Shown here piece by piece: positions 8,042 through 17,050 of a stretch of 64,000 nucleotides of DNA. The DNA lies in the NCBI RefSeq assembly GCF_001274945.1, contig NZ_LILB01000001.1, forward strand, positions 264,351-328,350, in the 5' to 3' direction. This stretch comes from Viridibacillus arvi (GTDB lineage Bacteria; Bacillota; Bacilli; Bacillales_A; Planococcaceae). Every line of letters starts with the position of its first letter. Within the stretch, counting starts at the first letter, position 1. A program made the translations under genes and the position numbers. A model generated the notes under the pieces. The model ran no database searches. It had not been told where the DNA came from and saw only the letters and a list, made by a program, of their open reading frames with translations.

Positions 8042-9715
8042 ATGTCGCAACTTGGCAAACTTTATGTAGTCGGTTTTGGTCCAGGAGATTTTAAACATAT
8101 AACAACTAGAGCAGTTGAAGCATTGCAAGAAAGTGATTTCATTATCGGTTATAAAACGTACGTTGAACTCATTCAAGATTTAATTGATAGTAATACATCA
8201 GTCATCAGTACAGGTATGACTGAAGAAGTTTCTCGGGCTCAAGAAGCTGTAAGACAAGCTGAAAACGGAAAAAAAGTGGCAGTTATTTCAAGTGGAGATT
8301 CCGGTGTCTACGGTATGGCCGGATTAGTTTATGAAGTTTTAATAGAAAAGGGCTGGACAGAAGCAACTGGTGTTGAAATTGAAGTTATTCCTGGTATTTC
8401 GGCAATTAACTCTTGTGCTTCTTTACTTGGCGCACCAGTCATGCATGATTCATGTACGATCAGCTTAAGCGACCATCTAACTCCATGGGATTTAATAGCA
8501 AAACGTGTGGAAGCTGCGGCAATGGCGGATTTTGTAATAGCTCTTTACAATCCACGTAGTGGCCGTCGTACACGCCAAATTGTTGAAACACAACGTATTT
8601 TACTACAGTATCGTTCACCCGACACACCAGTAGGGTTAGTAAAAAGCGCCTATCGTGATAGACAAAATATCATCATCACGAATTTAAAAGATATGTTGAA
8701 TCATGATATTGGCATGTTAACGACCGTTGTCATCGGCAATTCATCGACATTTTTGTATGACAATAAAATGATTACACCCCGTGGTTACCAAAGAAAGTAC
8801 ACATTGAATGCCGAAAAACAACCACTTAAACCACATCAACGCTTGAAGGAAGAGGCAGAGCCGTGGGCAATGGACCAAGAAACTGGCATTCAGCGTAGTC
8901 AAAACATTGATAGTGCACCTGCTTTAGTAAGAGCTAAGCAACCGTCAGTTGTAAATACAGAACCAAAACCAAAAATTAGCTCATTTGAAATGGCATTAGA
9001 TGCATTAACTCGTGTAACGGGTCAACAAGTGGAAACTCAAACTACTTTTGTACAACAAGAAATGGAATCTATTTTCGAATTAGCCGTAAGCCCTGGAGTT
9101 GCCAATAAACGATTTACACCAAAACAAATGATGACATTAGCTGAAGTAGTTGGAGAAAAAGGGACTATGGAATATACACCAAATCATAATATTCTTTTGA
9201 AAATCCCAACAACAACACCAGATATCATTACAACTAAACTGCAAGAAGCAAACTTTATTCTGTCACCAGTTGGTGATGTTGTCACAATTAAAGCATGTGA
9301 TTTTTGTGATGGTGAGAAAACTGGCGGTATTCCATACGCAGAGGAACTTCAAGAAAAACTTGGCGGTCTGAACATGCCTAAAGAATTTAATATCGGTTTT
9401 AATGGCTGTGGTATGGCATGTTACAAAGCTGTAATGGAGGACGTCGGAATCGTCTATCGAAAAGGTAAATTTGATCTTTTTGTCGGTGCGAAACCAGTTG
9501 GTAGAACGGCTCATCCAGGACAACCGGTAGCAGAGGGCATTGAGCCCGAGAAAATTGTAGAAGTTGTCAGCAATATTGTTGAAGAATATCGTCAAAACGC
9601 ACATCCGAACGAGCGCTTGTTCAAATACTTCAAACGTGTTAAGCGAATTCAAGGATTTAACTATCAGGATATGTCACCAAAAATTGAAATTGAACCTGCA
9701 CCTTGCGGGGATTAA
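8042..9715 (+). CDS. cbiH60: CbiH60: cobalt-precorrin-3 C17-methyltransferase fused to an Fe-S domain
   Basis: At 557 residues this is about twice the length of ordinary CbiH. Residues 1-240 form the SAM-dependent methyltransferase (VGFGPGD near the N terminus, SSGDSGVYGMAG, and PGISAINSCASLLG), which methylates C17 and contracts the ring. A linker (about 250-330) leads to a nitrite/sulfite-reductase ferredoxin-like half. There Cys419 and Cys422 (CDFC) with Cys456 and Cys460 (GCGMAC) form a probable 4Fe-4S site. The same fusion is the ring-contraction enzyme CbiH60 of B. megaterium. Confidence 0.94.
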   Translation: MSQLGKLYVVGFGPGDFKHITTRAVEALQESDFIIGYKTYVELIQDLIDSNTSVISTGMTEEVSRAQEAVRQAENGKKVAVISSGDSGVYGMAGLVYEVLIEKGWTEATGVEIEVIPGISAINSCASLLGAPVMHDSCTISLSDHLTPWDLIAKRVEAAAMADFVIALYNPRSGRRTRQIVETQRILLQYRSPDTPVGLVKSAYRDRQNIIITNLKDMLNHDIGMLTTVVIGNSSTFLYDNKMITPRGYQRKYTLNAEKQPLKPHQRLKEEAEPWAMDQETGIQRSQNIDSAPALVRAKQPSVVNTEPKPKISSFEMALDALTRVTGQQVETQTTFVQQEMESIFELAVSPGVANKRFTPKQMMTLAEVVGEKGTMEYTPNHNILLKIPTTTPDIITTKLQEANFILSPVGDVVTIKACDFCDGEKTGGIPYAEELQEKLGGLNMPKEFNIGFNGCGMACYKAVMEDVGIVYRKGKFDLFVGAKPVGRTAHPGQPVAEGIEPEKIVEVVSNIVEEYRQNAHPNERLFKYFKRVKRIQGFNYQDMSPKIEIEPAPCGD

Positions 9716-9736
9716 AACTAAGGGGGAATTGTATTT

Positions 9737-10636
9737 ATGAAAGCAATATTATTCGTAGGTCATGGTAGTCGTTTAGCAGAAGGTAATGCAGAGGTTAACA
9801 AGTTTGTAGAGCAATTAAAGCCAACTTTAGATGATCAACTACTAGTCGAATCTTGTTTTTTAGAATTCGCATCACCAAACATTGCACAGGGAATTGATAA
9901 TTGTGTCGCTAAAGGTGCAACAGACATCCATGTTATTCCGATTATTTTATTACAAGCGGGACATTCGAAAATTCATATTCCAGCAGCGATTGATGAAGGT
10001 AAAGCAAAATATCCTACTGTAGAAATTACATATGGTCGTCCACTAGGTGTACATGAATCCATTTTCTCAATTTTAAAAGAGCGTTTAACAGAAGCTGGTT
10101 TCAATCATGAAGAGGAAAATAAAGATACAGCTATTTTATTAATCGCACGTGGTGGTAGTGACCCAGATGCTAACAGCGACTTTTATAAAATTGCCCGTAT
10201 GCTTTGGGAACAGTTAAATGTTCGTACAGTAGAATGTGCATTTATGGGTGTAACTTACCCGACAGTTGAGGAAGGTATTGAAAGATGTCAGCAACTCGGA
10301 GCGAAAAAAGTAATTATGCTTCCTTACTTCCTATTCACAGGTATTCTGATGGAGCGTATGGAAAAAATGGTTTTAAGTTATCAAACTACTTACCCTGAAT
10401 TAGAAGTGAAATTAGCGGCTTACTTCGGTTATCATGCTGAACTAAAAACAGTATTAGCAGATCGAGTTGAAGAATCACTTCAAGGTGATGTGAAAATGAA
10501 CTGTGATACTTGCCAATACCGTATCAATGCAATGGAATTTGTAGAGCATCATCACCATCATGACCATGATCACGACCACGATCACGACCATCACCACCAT
10601 GAACACGATCACGAACATGCAGGTACAGCAAAATGA
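9737..10636 (+). CDS. cbiX: Sirohydrochlorin cobaltochelatase CbiX, long form
   Basis: The 299-residue class II chelatase inserts cobalt into sirohydrochlorin. Two CbiX repeats are visible: residues 1-120 with GHGSRLAEGN (His9), and 130-250 with LIARGGSDPDAN. Downstream is MNCDTC, the MxCxxC motif that in the B. megaterium enzyme helps bind an Fe-S cluster. The C terminus alternates His and Asp over about 25 residues and probably stores or delivers metal. The last 4 bases overlap cbiJ. Confidence 0.95.
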   Translation: MKAILFVGHGSRLAEGNAEVNKFVEQLKPTLDDQLLVESCFLEFASPNIAQGIDNCVAKGATDIHVIPIILLQAGHSKIHIPAAIDEGKAKYPTVEITYGRPLGVHESIFSILKERLTEAGFNHEEENKDTAILLIARGGSDPDANSDFYKIARMLWEQLNVRTVECAFMGVTYPTVEEGIERCQQLGAKKVIMLPYFLFTGILMERMEKMVLSYQTTYPELEVKLAAYFGYHAELKTVLADRVEESLQGDVKMNCDTCQYRINAMEFVEHHHHHDHDHDHDHDHHHHEHDHEHAGTAK

Positions 10637-11403
10637 TTTTGTTTTTAGCAGGTACGAGCGATGCCCGAGCATTGGCAATAGAGTTACAACAAACTGGATA
10701 CCCAGTTTTAGCAACTGTTGTCACTGAATCAGCAGCAAAAAGTTTAATTGAAGCAAATATAGAAACGCATATTGGACGTCTAACAGCTGAAGATATGGCT
10801 CAATTTATTCAATCAAAAAACCTACAAGCTGTAGTTGATGCATCTCATCCATTTGCAGAAGAGGCATCAAATAACGCGCTAGAGGGTGCAAGATTAGCAA
10901 GTGTGCCATATATCCGTTATGAACGTGAAAGTCAGCAATTCGAAAATGACAAATTAATCTTAGTAAGAGACTACGAGGAAGCAGCGAATTTGGCGGCCGA
11001 AAAACGGGGTGTCATCATGCTAACAACTGGTAGTAAAACACTTGGTACATTTACTGAAAAGTTACTAGATTTAGAAGGTACAAGAGTCATTGCCCGTATG
11101 CTACCACGTTTAGACAATATGGAAAAATGCGCAGAGCTTGGTGTAGAACAAAAGAATATTGTTGCTATTCAAGGCCCATTTTCAAAAGAGCTTAATATAG
11201 CTCTTTATAAGCAATACGGTGTCACTTTAATGATTACAAAAGAAAGTGGCAAAGTAGGTTCAGTTGATGAGAAATTAACAGCAGCTCTGGAATGTGGTAT
11301 TGAAACAATTATGATTGCAAGACCGAAAGTGGCTTATGAAAATGTGCATTCTACTTTTATTGATGTTATTCAAGCATTACAAACTCAACTTTCCCAAATT
11401 TAG
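10633..11403 (+). CDS. cbiJ: Cobalt-precorrin-6A reductase CbiJ
   Basis: The 256-residue CbiJ/CobK-family reductase uses NAD(P)H to reduce the corrin macrocycle. N-terminal FLAGTSDARALA, then VDASHPFAEEAS (about residues 76-87) and LTTGSKTLGTF are family signatures. It overlaps cbiX by 4 bases and is followed 12 bases later by cbiC, with an AGGAGG between. Confidence 0.92.
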   Translation: MILFLAGTSDARALAIELQQTGYPVLATVVTESAAKSLIEANIETHIGRLTAEDMAQFIQSKNLQAVVDASHPFAEEASNNALEGARLASVPYIRYERESQQFENDKLILVRDYEEAANLAAEKRGVIMLTTGSKTLGTFTEKLLDLEGTRVIARMLPRLDNMEKCAELGVEQKNIVAIQGPFSKELNIALYKQYGVTLMITKESGKVGSVDEKLTAALECGIETIMIARPKVAYENVHSTFIDVIQALQTQLSQI

Positions 11404-11415
11404 GAGGTAACAAGT

Positions 11416-12066
11416 ATGGATTTCAGAACAGATTTTAAACCTTTAACAGTTGATCCAGATAAAATTTATGAACATAGTTTTGCTACTATTTTAGAGGAAT
11501 ATGGTCCACATGATTTTACAGAAGATGAATGGAAAATCATTCGTCGTATTATACATGCTTCAGCCGATTTTGATTTAGGTCGTTCAGTAATTATTCATTC
11601 AGATGCGATTGAAGCAGGTATTAGAGCTATTCGTTCTGGTAAAGCAGTTATCGCTGATGTGCAAATGATTGAAAGTGGCACAGGGCATAAACGTTTTCAA
11701 AAACACGGTGGAGATGTATATTGCTACATTTCTGATGAAGATGTTTCGAAAGCAGCAAAAGAAGCAGGTGCTACACGTGCTATTATGTCAATGCAAAAAG
11801 CTGCTCATTTACATGAGGGTGGTATTTACGCAATTGGAAATGCACCAACTGCATTATTAGAATTGATTCGCTTAATTAAAGAAGGAGTAGTAAAACCTGA
11901 TTTAATTATCGGAATGCCTGTAGGTTTTGTATCTGCTGCAGAATCGAAAGAAGAATTAGCTAAAATCACAGAAGTACCGTTTATTACAAACCTTGGACGT
12001 AAAGGTGGTAGTACCGTAACTGTTGCGGCACTTAATGCAATCTCTCTATTAGCTGACCAGGCTTAA
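11416..12066 (+). CDS. cbiC: Cobalt-precorrin-8 methylmutase CbiC
   Basis: The 216-residue enzyme moves the C11 methyl group to C12 to form cobyrinate. The catalytic His is His47 in RIIHASADFD, and the substrate-binding region GMPVGFVSAAESKE is intact. Its ATG follows TAGGAGGTAACAAGT, an ideal binding site. It lies mid-operon; cbiD begins two bases after its stop. Confidence 0.94.
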   Translation: MDFRTDFKPLTVDPDKIYEHSFATILEEYGPHDFTEDEWKIIRRIIHASADFDLGRSVIIHSDAIEAGIRAIRSGKAVIADVQMIESGTGHKRFQKHGGDVYCYISDEDVSKAAKEAGATRAIMSMQKAAHLHEGGIYAIGNAPTALLELIRLIKEGVVKPDLIIGMPVGFVSAAESKEELAKITEVPFITNLGRKGGSTVTVAALNAISLLADQA

Positions 12067-12068
12067 CG

Positions 12069-13181
12069 ATGCAAAAGAAAGAGAAAAAAGATCCATCGCA
12101 AATGCGTCATGGCTATACAACAGGCGCTTGTGCAACGGCCGTAACGAAAGCAGCTTTAACGGCGCTTATTACTGGTGAAGCACAAGAAACAGCAACGATC
12201 CATTTGCCGGTGGGCCGAGATGCGACATTTACTATAGAAAAAAATACCTTTGAAGAAAATTCAGTAAGTTGCGAGACGATAAAGGATGCTGGAGATGATC
12301 CAGATGCAACACATAAAGCATTGATTATTTCTACTGTCAGTTGGGGAAATCAACCTGGAATTATTTTAGACGGAGGAGTCGGCGTGGGACGAGTGACCAA
12401 GCCGGGTCTTCCTGTTCCTGTTGGAGAAGCAGCTATCAATCCTGTACCAAGGAAAATGTTGAACACTACTGTACAAGAAACGCTAGATGAATTTCAAATT
12501 GATCGCGGCGTTAAAGTTGTCATTTCTGTTCCAGATGGAGAAGAAATTGCTAAAAAAACGTTAAACGGTCGATTGGGAATTATCGGGGGAATTTCGATAT
12601 TAGGTACTAGAGGAACTGTTGTACCATTTTCTAGCTCTGCCTATATGGCAAGTATAGTACAGGCGATTAGTGTAGCAGTAGCCATGGGTTGTGAACATGT
12701 CGTGTTAACAACAGGGGGGCGAAGTGAAAAATATGGCATGCAACAATATGAAGGACTTTCTGAGGAAGCCTTCATTGAGATGGGTGATTTTGTCGGTTTT
12801 GCACTAAAGCATTGTAAACGATTAGGTATTAAAAGAGTGTCATTAGTAGGCATGATGGGGAAATTTTCGAAAGTGGCCCAAGGTGTCATGATGGTGCACT
12901 CGAAAAGTGCTGCTATCAATTTTGAATTCATGGCACAACTTGCAAAAGACGTAGGAGCACCTGACGACCTAGTTCAAGAAGTGGTAGGAGCAAATACAGC
13001 TTCTCAAGTAGGTGAGCTGATGATGGAAGCAGGTTACGATCAATTCTTCAATCATTTATGTGAAGCTTGTTGTACAGCTTCTCTCAATCATGTACGGGGT
13101 GGACTTATCATGGACACTGCAATTTATTCCATGAAAGGACAATTATTAGGGAGGGCTGATGGCATTGACTCAATCAATTAA
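12069..13181 (+). CDS. cbiD: Cobalt-precorrin-5B C1-methyltransferase CbiD
   Basis: The 370-residue protein carries the CbiD N-terminal signature [17 protein letters not shown], a Gly-rich stretch [15 protein letters not shown], and conserved [10 protein letters not shown]. CbiD performs the C1 methylation of the anaerobic pathway and is unlike the other corrin methyltransferases. The last 23 bases overlap cbiET, whose ribosome binding site GGGAGGG lies inside cbiD. Confidence 0.94.
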   Translation: MQKKEKKDPSQMRHGYTTGACATAVTKAALTALITGEAQETATIHLPVGRDATFTIEKNTFEENSVSCETIKDAGDDPDATHKALIISTVSWGNQPGIILDGGVGVGRVTKPGLPVPVGEAAINPVPRKMLNTTVQETLDEFQIDRGVKVVISVPDGEEIAKKTLNGRLGIIGGISILGTRGTVVPFSSSAYMASIVQAISVAVAMGCEHVVLTTGGRSEKYGMQQYEGLSEEAFIEMGDFVGFALKHCKRLGIKRVSLVGMMGKFSKVAQGVMMVHSKSAAINFEFMAQLAKDVGAPDDLVQEVVGANTASQVGELMMEAGYDQFFNHLCEACCTASLNHVRGGLIMDTAIYSMKGQLLGRADGIDSIN

Positions 13182-14379
13182 ATTGATCGGAATAGGTGAT
13201 AACGGACAAGAGAGTTTATTACCTCAATACATATCGTGGATTGAAGAAAGTGAAGTATTGGTAGGTGGAGAAAGATTACTTGAATTCTTTCCTTATTATA
13301 TAGGAGAAAAAATTGTTGTAAAAGGTGGGTTACAACCTCTAGTAGAACAATTAAAAAATGAAAAGCGCAAAACGGTCATTTTAGCATCAGGAGATCCTTT
13401 GTTTTACGGTCTAGGTGGTTATTTAGCAAGCAAAATAGATGTCGAAGTTTATCCCTATTTTAGTTCTATTCAATTAGCTTTCTCAAAAATGGGAGAGAGT
13501 TGGCAAGATGCGTATTTATTAAGTGTTCATGGACGAAGTATGAAGGGCTTAGCGCAAAAAATCGATGGCAAGTCGAAAATCGCATTATTAACAGATACAG
13601 ATAATAGCCCGAGCAAGATTGCTGAATATTTATTATCCTTTGGCATGACAGAATACCGCGCTTTTGTTGCAGAAAACATACAAGGTGAAAGCGAAAAATA
13701 CGGTTGGTATGAATTAGAGGACATGAAAAGTCTCGAATTCTCTCCATTAAATGTTGTCATTCTAAAAAAAGTTGGAGAAAGCTCAAAATGGACATTAGGC
13801 ATTGATGACGAAGAATTTTCACAACGTAAACCCGATAAAGGGTTGATTACAAAAAAAGAAATTCGTGTTCTAAGTTTATATGCCATGCAATTAACGAGTA
13901 GCAGTATCGTTTGGGATATCGGTACATGTACGGGTTCAATGGCTATTGAATCTGCGAAGTTGGCACCAGAGGGACAAGTATTTGCGATTGAAAAAAATGA
14001 AGGTGATCTAGAAAATTGCCTACAAAATCAACGGAAATTCCGTACAGATATAACAGCGATTCACGGCAAAGCGCCTGAAGGACTTGAAATATTCCCGAAT
14101 CCAGATGCCATTTTCATTGGTGGTACAGGTGGTAACATGAAGGATCTATTGAAAGTAAGTTGTGAGCGTTTAACTCAAAGTGGAAGAATTGTTTTAAATG
14201 CTGCGACCATTGAAAATTTATACCGCGCGAATGAAGCATTTGAGGAGTTTGGTTTTGAAACATCTATTATGCATGCCCAAATTTCTAGAAGTAAACCAAT
14301 TTTAGGTATGAAACGATTCGTACCATTGAATCCAATCTTTATAATTACGGCTAAACGAAAGGAAGAAATCCATGAGTAA
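13159..14379 (+). CDS. cbiET: CbiET fusion: cobalt-precorrin-7 C5-methyltransferase and C15-methyltransferase/decarboxylase
   Basis: The 406-residue fusion is equivalent to CobL. CbiE spans about residues 1-205 ([24 protein letters not shown]). CbiT covers about 215-406, with the Rossmann SAM site [15 protein letters not shown], followed by FIGGTGGNM. Together they methylate C5 and C15 and remove the C12 acetate carboxyl. The start inside cbiD is supported by a GGGAGGG at 13150-13156. The end overlaps cbiL by 8 bases. Confidence 0.93.
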   Translation: MALTQSIKLIGIGDNGQESLLPQYISWIEESEVLVGGERLLEFFPYYIGEKIVVKGGLQPLVEQLKNEKRKTVILASGDPLFYGLGGYLASKIDVEVYPYFSSIQLAFSKMGESWQDAYLLSVHGRSMKGLAQKIDGKSKIALLTDTDNSPSKIAEYLLSFGMTEYRAFVAENIQGESEKYGWYELEDMKSLEFSPLNVVILKKVGESSKWTLGIDDEEFSQRKPDKGLITKKEIRVLSLYAMQLTSSSIVWDIGTCTGSMAIESAKLAPEGQVFAIEKNEGDLENCLQNQRKFRTDITAIHGKAPEGLEIFPNPDAIFIGGTGGNMKDLLKVSCERLTQSGRIVLNAATIENLYRANEAFEEFGFETSIMHAQISRSKPILGMKRFVPLNPIFIITAKRKEEIHE

Positions 14380-15079
14380 TTTAGGTACTTTATACGGTCT
14401 AGGAGTAGGTCCTGGAGATCCTGAACTAATAACAGTTAAAGCATTCCGTGTGATTCAGGAATCGCCAGTTATCGCTTATCCGCGAAAACGCAAAGGAAGT
14501 AAAAGCTATGCACAACGCATTGTTGATGTATATATCCGTCCAGGTGAAAAAGATATGCTTGGTCTTGTTTTCCCAATGACGAAGGACCAAGCGATTCTGG
14601 ATAGAGAGTGGAATAAAGCAGTAGAACTAGTATATGAAAAATTACAAGAGGGAAAAGATGTTGCTTTTGTAACTGAAGGTGATCCATTACTCTATAGTAC
14701 ATTCATCCATATGATGAAGTTGATGCAAGAATTGCACCCAGAAATAGAGATTAAAACAGTTCCGGGTATATCATCTTTCAACGGTTCAGCATCACGTTTA
14801 GGTATTGCACTTGCTGATGGAGATGACCATGTTGCGATTATTCCAGCTACCGATGATTATGCTGCTATGAAAAAAGCACTTGAAGATCATGATGCTGTCG
14901 TATTCATTAAAGTGGCAAAGGTAATGGATCTAATGATTCAAATTTTAAAAGAGTTAAACCTATATGACAAGGCTTCTGTCGTAACAAAAGTTACTTCTGA
15001 TGAGGAAGTCATTTGGACAATGGATGAATTAGAAGATGCAGAGCTAGAATACTTAACATTAATGGTGGTGCGTAAATAA
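14372..15079 (+). CDS. cbiL: Cobalt-precorrin-2 C20-methyltransferase CbiL
   Basis: The 235-residue SAM-dependent tetrapyrrole methylase has [18 protein letters not shown] at its N terminus and the conserved [12 protein letters not shown] and [15 protein letters not shown] blocks. The AYPRK segment is typical of CbiL/CobI. It adds the C20 methyl that is later lost on ring contraction. Its stop overlaps the cbiF start (TAATG). Confidence 0.92.
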   Translation: MSNLGTLYGLGVGPGDPELITVKAFRVIQESPVIAYPRKRKGSKSYAQRIVDVYIRPGEKDMLGLVFPMTKDQAILDREWNKAVELVYEKLQEGKDVAFVTEGDPLLYSTFIHMMKLMQELHPEIEIKTVPGISSFNGSASRLGIALADGDDHVAIIPATDDYAAMKKALEDHDAVVFIKVAKVMDLMIQILKELNLYDKASVVTKVTSDEEVIWTMDELEDAELEYLTLMVVRK

Positions 15080-15861
15080 TGAAGAAAATATACATAGTTG
15101 GGGCAGGTCCTGGAGATCCAGATTTAATCACAGTGAAAGGCTTAACCATTTTACAAACGGCAGATGTTGTGATGTATACAGATTCACTAGTAAATGATGA
15201 GCTTATTGCTAAAGCAAAGCCAGAAGCTGAAGTAATTAAAACTGCAGGTATGCATTTAGAAGAAATGGTCGGTGTTATCGTTGATCGAGTAAATGCTGGT
15301 AAAACTGTAGCACGCATCCATACAGGTGACCCTGCAATGTACGGTGCGACAATGGAACAACTAGCATTACTTAAGAAGGAAGACATTCATGCAGAAGTCA
15401 TACCAGGTGTTAGTTCGGTTTTCGCTTCAGCTGCTGCTATTGGTGCTGAGCTAACAATTCCAGATTTAACACAAACACTTATTCTAACTCGAGCAGAAGG
15501 CCGTACTCCAGTACCTGAATTTGAAAAACTTCGTGATTTAGCAAGTCACCATTGTACAATTGCATTATTTTTGAGCGCTACTTTAACAAAGAAAATTGTC
15601 AAAGAACTACAAGCAGCAGGTTGGAGCGATGATACGCCAATAGCCGTAATTCAAAGAGCTTCTTGGCCAGATCAAAAAATCGTTCGTACGACATTGATAA
15701 ATTTAGATGAAGATATGCGTAAAAATGGTATTCGTAAGCATGCAATGATTTTAGCAGGCTGGGCGCTTGATCCTAATATTCATGACAAAGATGAATACCG
15801 TTCAAAATTATATGATGCAACATTCACTCATGGATTCCGAAAAGGTGTGAAACCGCAATGA
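15079..15861 (+). CDS. cbiF: Cobalt-precorrin-4 C11-methyltransferase CbiF
   Basis: The 260-residue methylase has IVGAGPGDPDLITVKG at the N terminus, RIHTGDPAMYGA in the middle and IPGVSSVFASAA. These distinguish CbiF/CobM from other paralogues in the operon. It is tightly coupled: a 1-base overlap with cbiL and a 4-base overlap with cbiG, its metabolic successor. Confidence 0.93.
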   Translation: MKKIYIVGAGPGDPDLITVKGLTILQTADVVMYTDSLVNDELIAKAKPEAEVIKTAGMHLEEMVGVIVDRVNAGKTVARIHTGDPAMYGATMEQLALLKKEDIHAEVIPGVSSVFASAAAIGAELTIPDLTQTLILTRAEGRTPVPEFEKLRDLASHHCTIALFLSATLTKKIVKELQAAGWSDDTPIAVIQRASWPDQKIVRTTLINLDEDMRKNGIRKHAMILAGWALDPNIHDKDEYRSKLYDATFTHGFRKGVKPQ

Positions 15862-16985
15862 TTGAATTACAAGAAGGTATTGAACCAGTTGTAGATCAAC
15901 ATAATCAATATGCCATAGTCGCTATAACGAAACATGGTGTACAAACAGCACGTAATTTGCATCGTTCATTTGTACACTCAGACGTTTACTATATGAGTAA
16001 ATTTGAACAAGGTGATGAACAACAAAAGCATATTCAACTATTTACAGGAAGTGTGCGTATGTTGTTACCGACACTGTTCAAACAGTATAAAGGTATCATC
16101 ATGATTATTTCACTTGGTGCTGTAGTACGTATGATTGCACCTATTTTAGTAGATAAAAAGACAGATCCTGCAGTGGTTGTCATTGATGACCGTGCGGAAA
16201 ACGTCATTAGCGTTCTGTCAGGTCATTTAGGTGGTGCAAATGAATTAACACACGAAGTAGCTTCTGCTTTAAATGCTCGTGCGATTATTACAACTGCATC
16301 AGATGTCCAAAAAACAATTCCAGTAGACCTTTTCGGTTCTCGCTTTGGCTGGGTTTGGGACTCTTCAGATAAGTTAACACCTGTAAGTGCCTCCGTAGTA
16401 AATGAAGAACCTGTTGCAATCGTACAAGAGTCAGGTGAAAAAAACTGGTGGCATCTGAAAACACCATTACCAGAAAATATCAAACAATATCCGAGTATTT
16501 CAAAGGCTCTAGAGGCAAAGCCAAAAGGGGCATTAATCATTACGCATCGTTTGTTAACAAAAGCTGAAGAAGCCATTTTAGAAAATGGTGTTGTGTATCG
16601 TCCTCAAAATGTCGTAATCGGTATGGGTTGTAATCGCGGTACATCTGCAGATGAGATTGAACAAGTTATTCTGGATACACTGCAAGAACTTCAAATTTCG
16701 ATTAAAAGTGTCAAGGCACTATGTACAATCGATTTAAAAAAAGATGAACAAGGTTTTCTCCAAACTGTTGCGAAATACGGGTGGGATTTTAAGTACTACA
16801 CACCATCTGAATTGAATATAGCCACAATTGAAGCACCATCTGATACTGTATTTAAATATACAGGGGCTTATGGTGTAAGTGAACCAGCAGCTCGCTTATA
16901 TACTGGTTCAGATGATTTAGCTTTAGTTAAGAAAAAATCAGGTAACACAACTATTTCAGTTGCCGTTATTTCACATAATGAATAG
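15858..16985 (+). CDS. cbiG: Cobalt-precorrin-5A hydrolase CbiG
   Basis: The 375-residue protein opens the delta-lactone of cobalt-precorrin-5A and releases acetaldehyde. The N-terminal domain has IISLGAVVRMIAP and VIDDRAENVISVLSGHLGGAN. The C-terminal CobE-like domain has VIGMGCNRGTSADEI and YTGAYGVSEPAA. It is the usual full-length CbiG. It closes the first tightly overlapped block; a 62-bp gap with a hairpin follows. Confidence 0.94.
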   Translation: MIELQEGIEPVVDQHNQYAIVAITKHGVQTARNLHRSFVHSDVYYMSKFEQGDEQQKHIQLFTGSVRMLLPTLFKQYKGIIMIISLGAVVRMIAPILVDKKTDPAVVVIDDRAENVISVLSGHLGGANELTHEVASALNARAIITTASDVQKTIPVDLFGSRFGWVWDSSDKLTPVSASVVNEEPVAIVQESGEKNWWHLKTPLPENIKQYPSISKALEAKPKGALIITHRLLTKAEEAILENGVVYRPQNVVIGMGCNRGTSADEIEQVILDTLQELQISIKSVKALCTIDLKKDEQGFLQTVAKYGWDFKYYTPSELNIATIEAPSDTVFKYTGAYGVSEPAARLYTGSDDLALVKKKSGNTTISVAVISHNE

Positions 16986-16996
16986 TATAAATTGCT

Positions 16997-17029
16997 AATT
17001 AAAACCGGTTGTTTGTGCCGGTTTTAATT
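16997..17029 (+). terminator. Intra-operon hairpin between cbiG and cbiA
   Basis: A perfect 12-bp stem (AATTAAAACCGG with CCGGTTTTAATT) with a 9-base loop sits in the only gap over 60 bases in the main corrin block. The U tract is only four, interrupted by the stem, so it may be a partial terminator or a processing or stability element rather than a full stop. Confidence 0.5.
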
Positions 17030-17050
17030 GTAATCTCGGGGGGATAAGTG

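Noticed and set aside
9263-9652. 129-codon minus-strand frame inside cbiH60
   Set aside because: Antisense shadow of a well-supported gene; no ribosome site or family match.
10475-10724. Two minus-strand frames opposite the end of cbiX
   Set aside because: Their Val/Met/Asp-rich repeats are the antisense of the His-rich tail codons.
13527-13886. 119-codon minus-strand frame inside cbiET
   Set aside because: Antisense shadow; CbiET has complete domain signatures on the plus strand.
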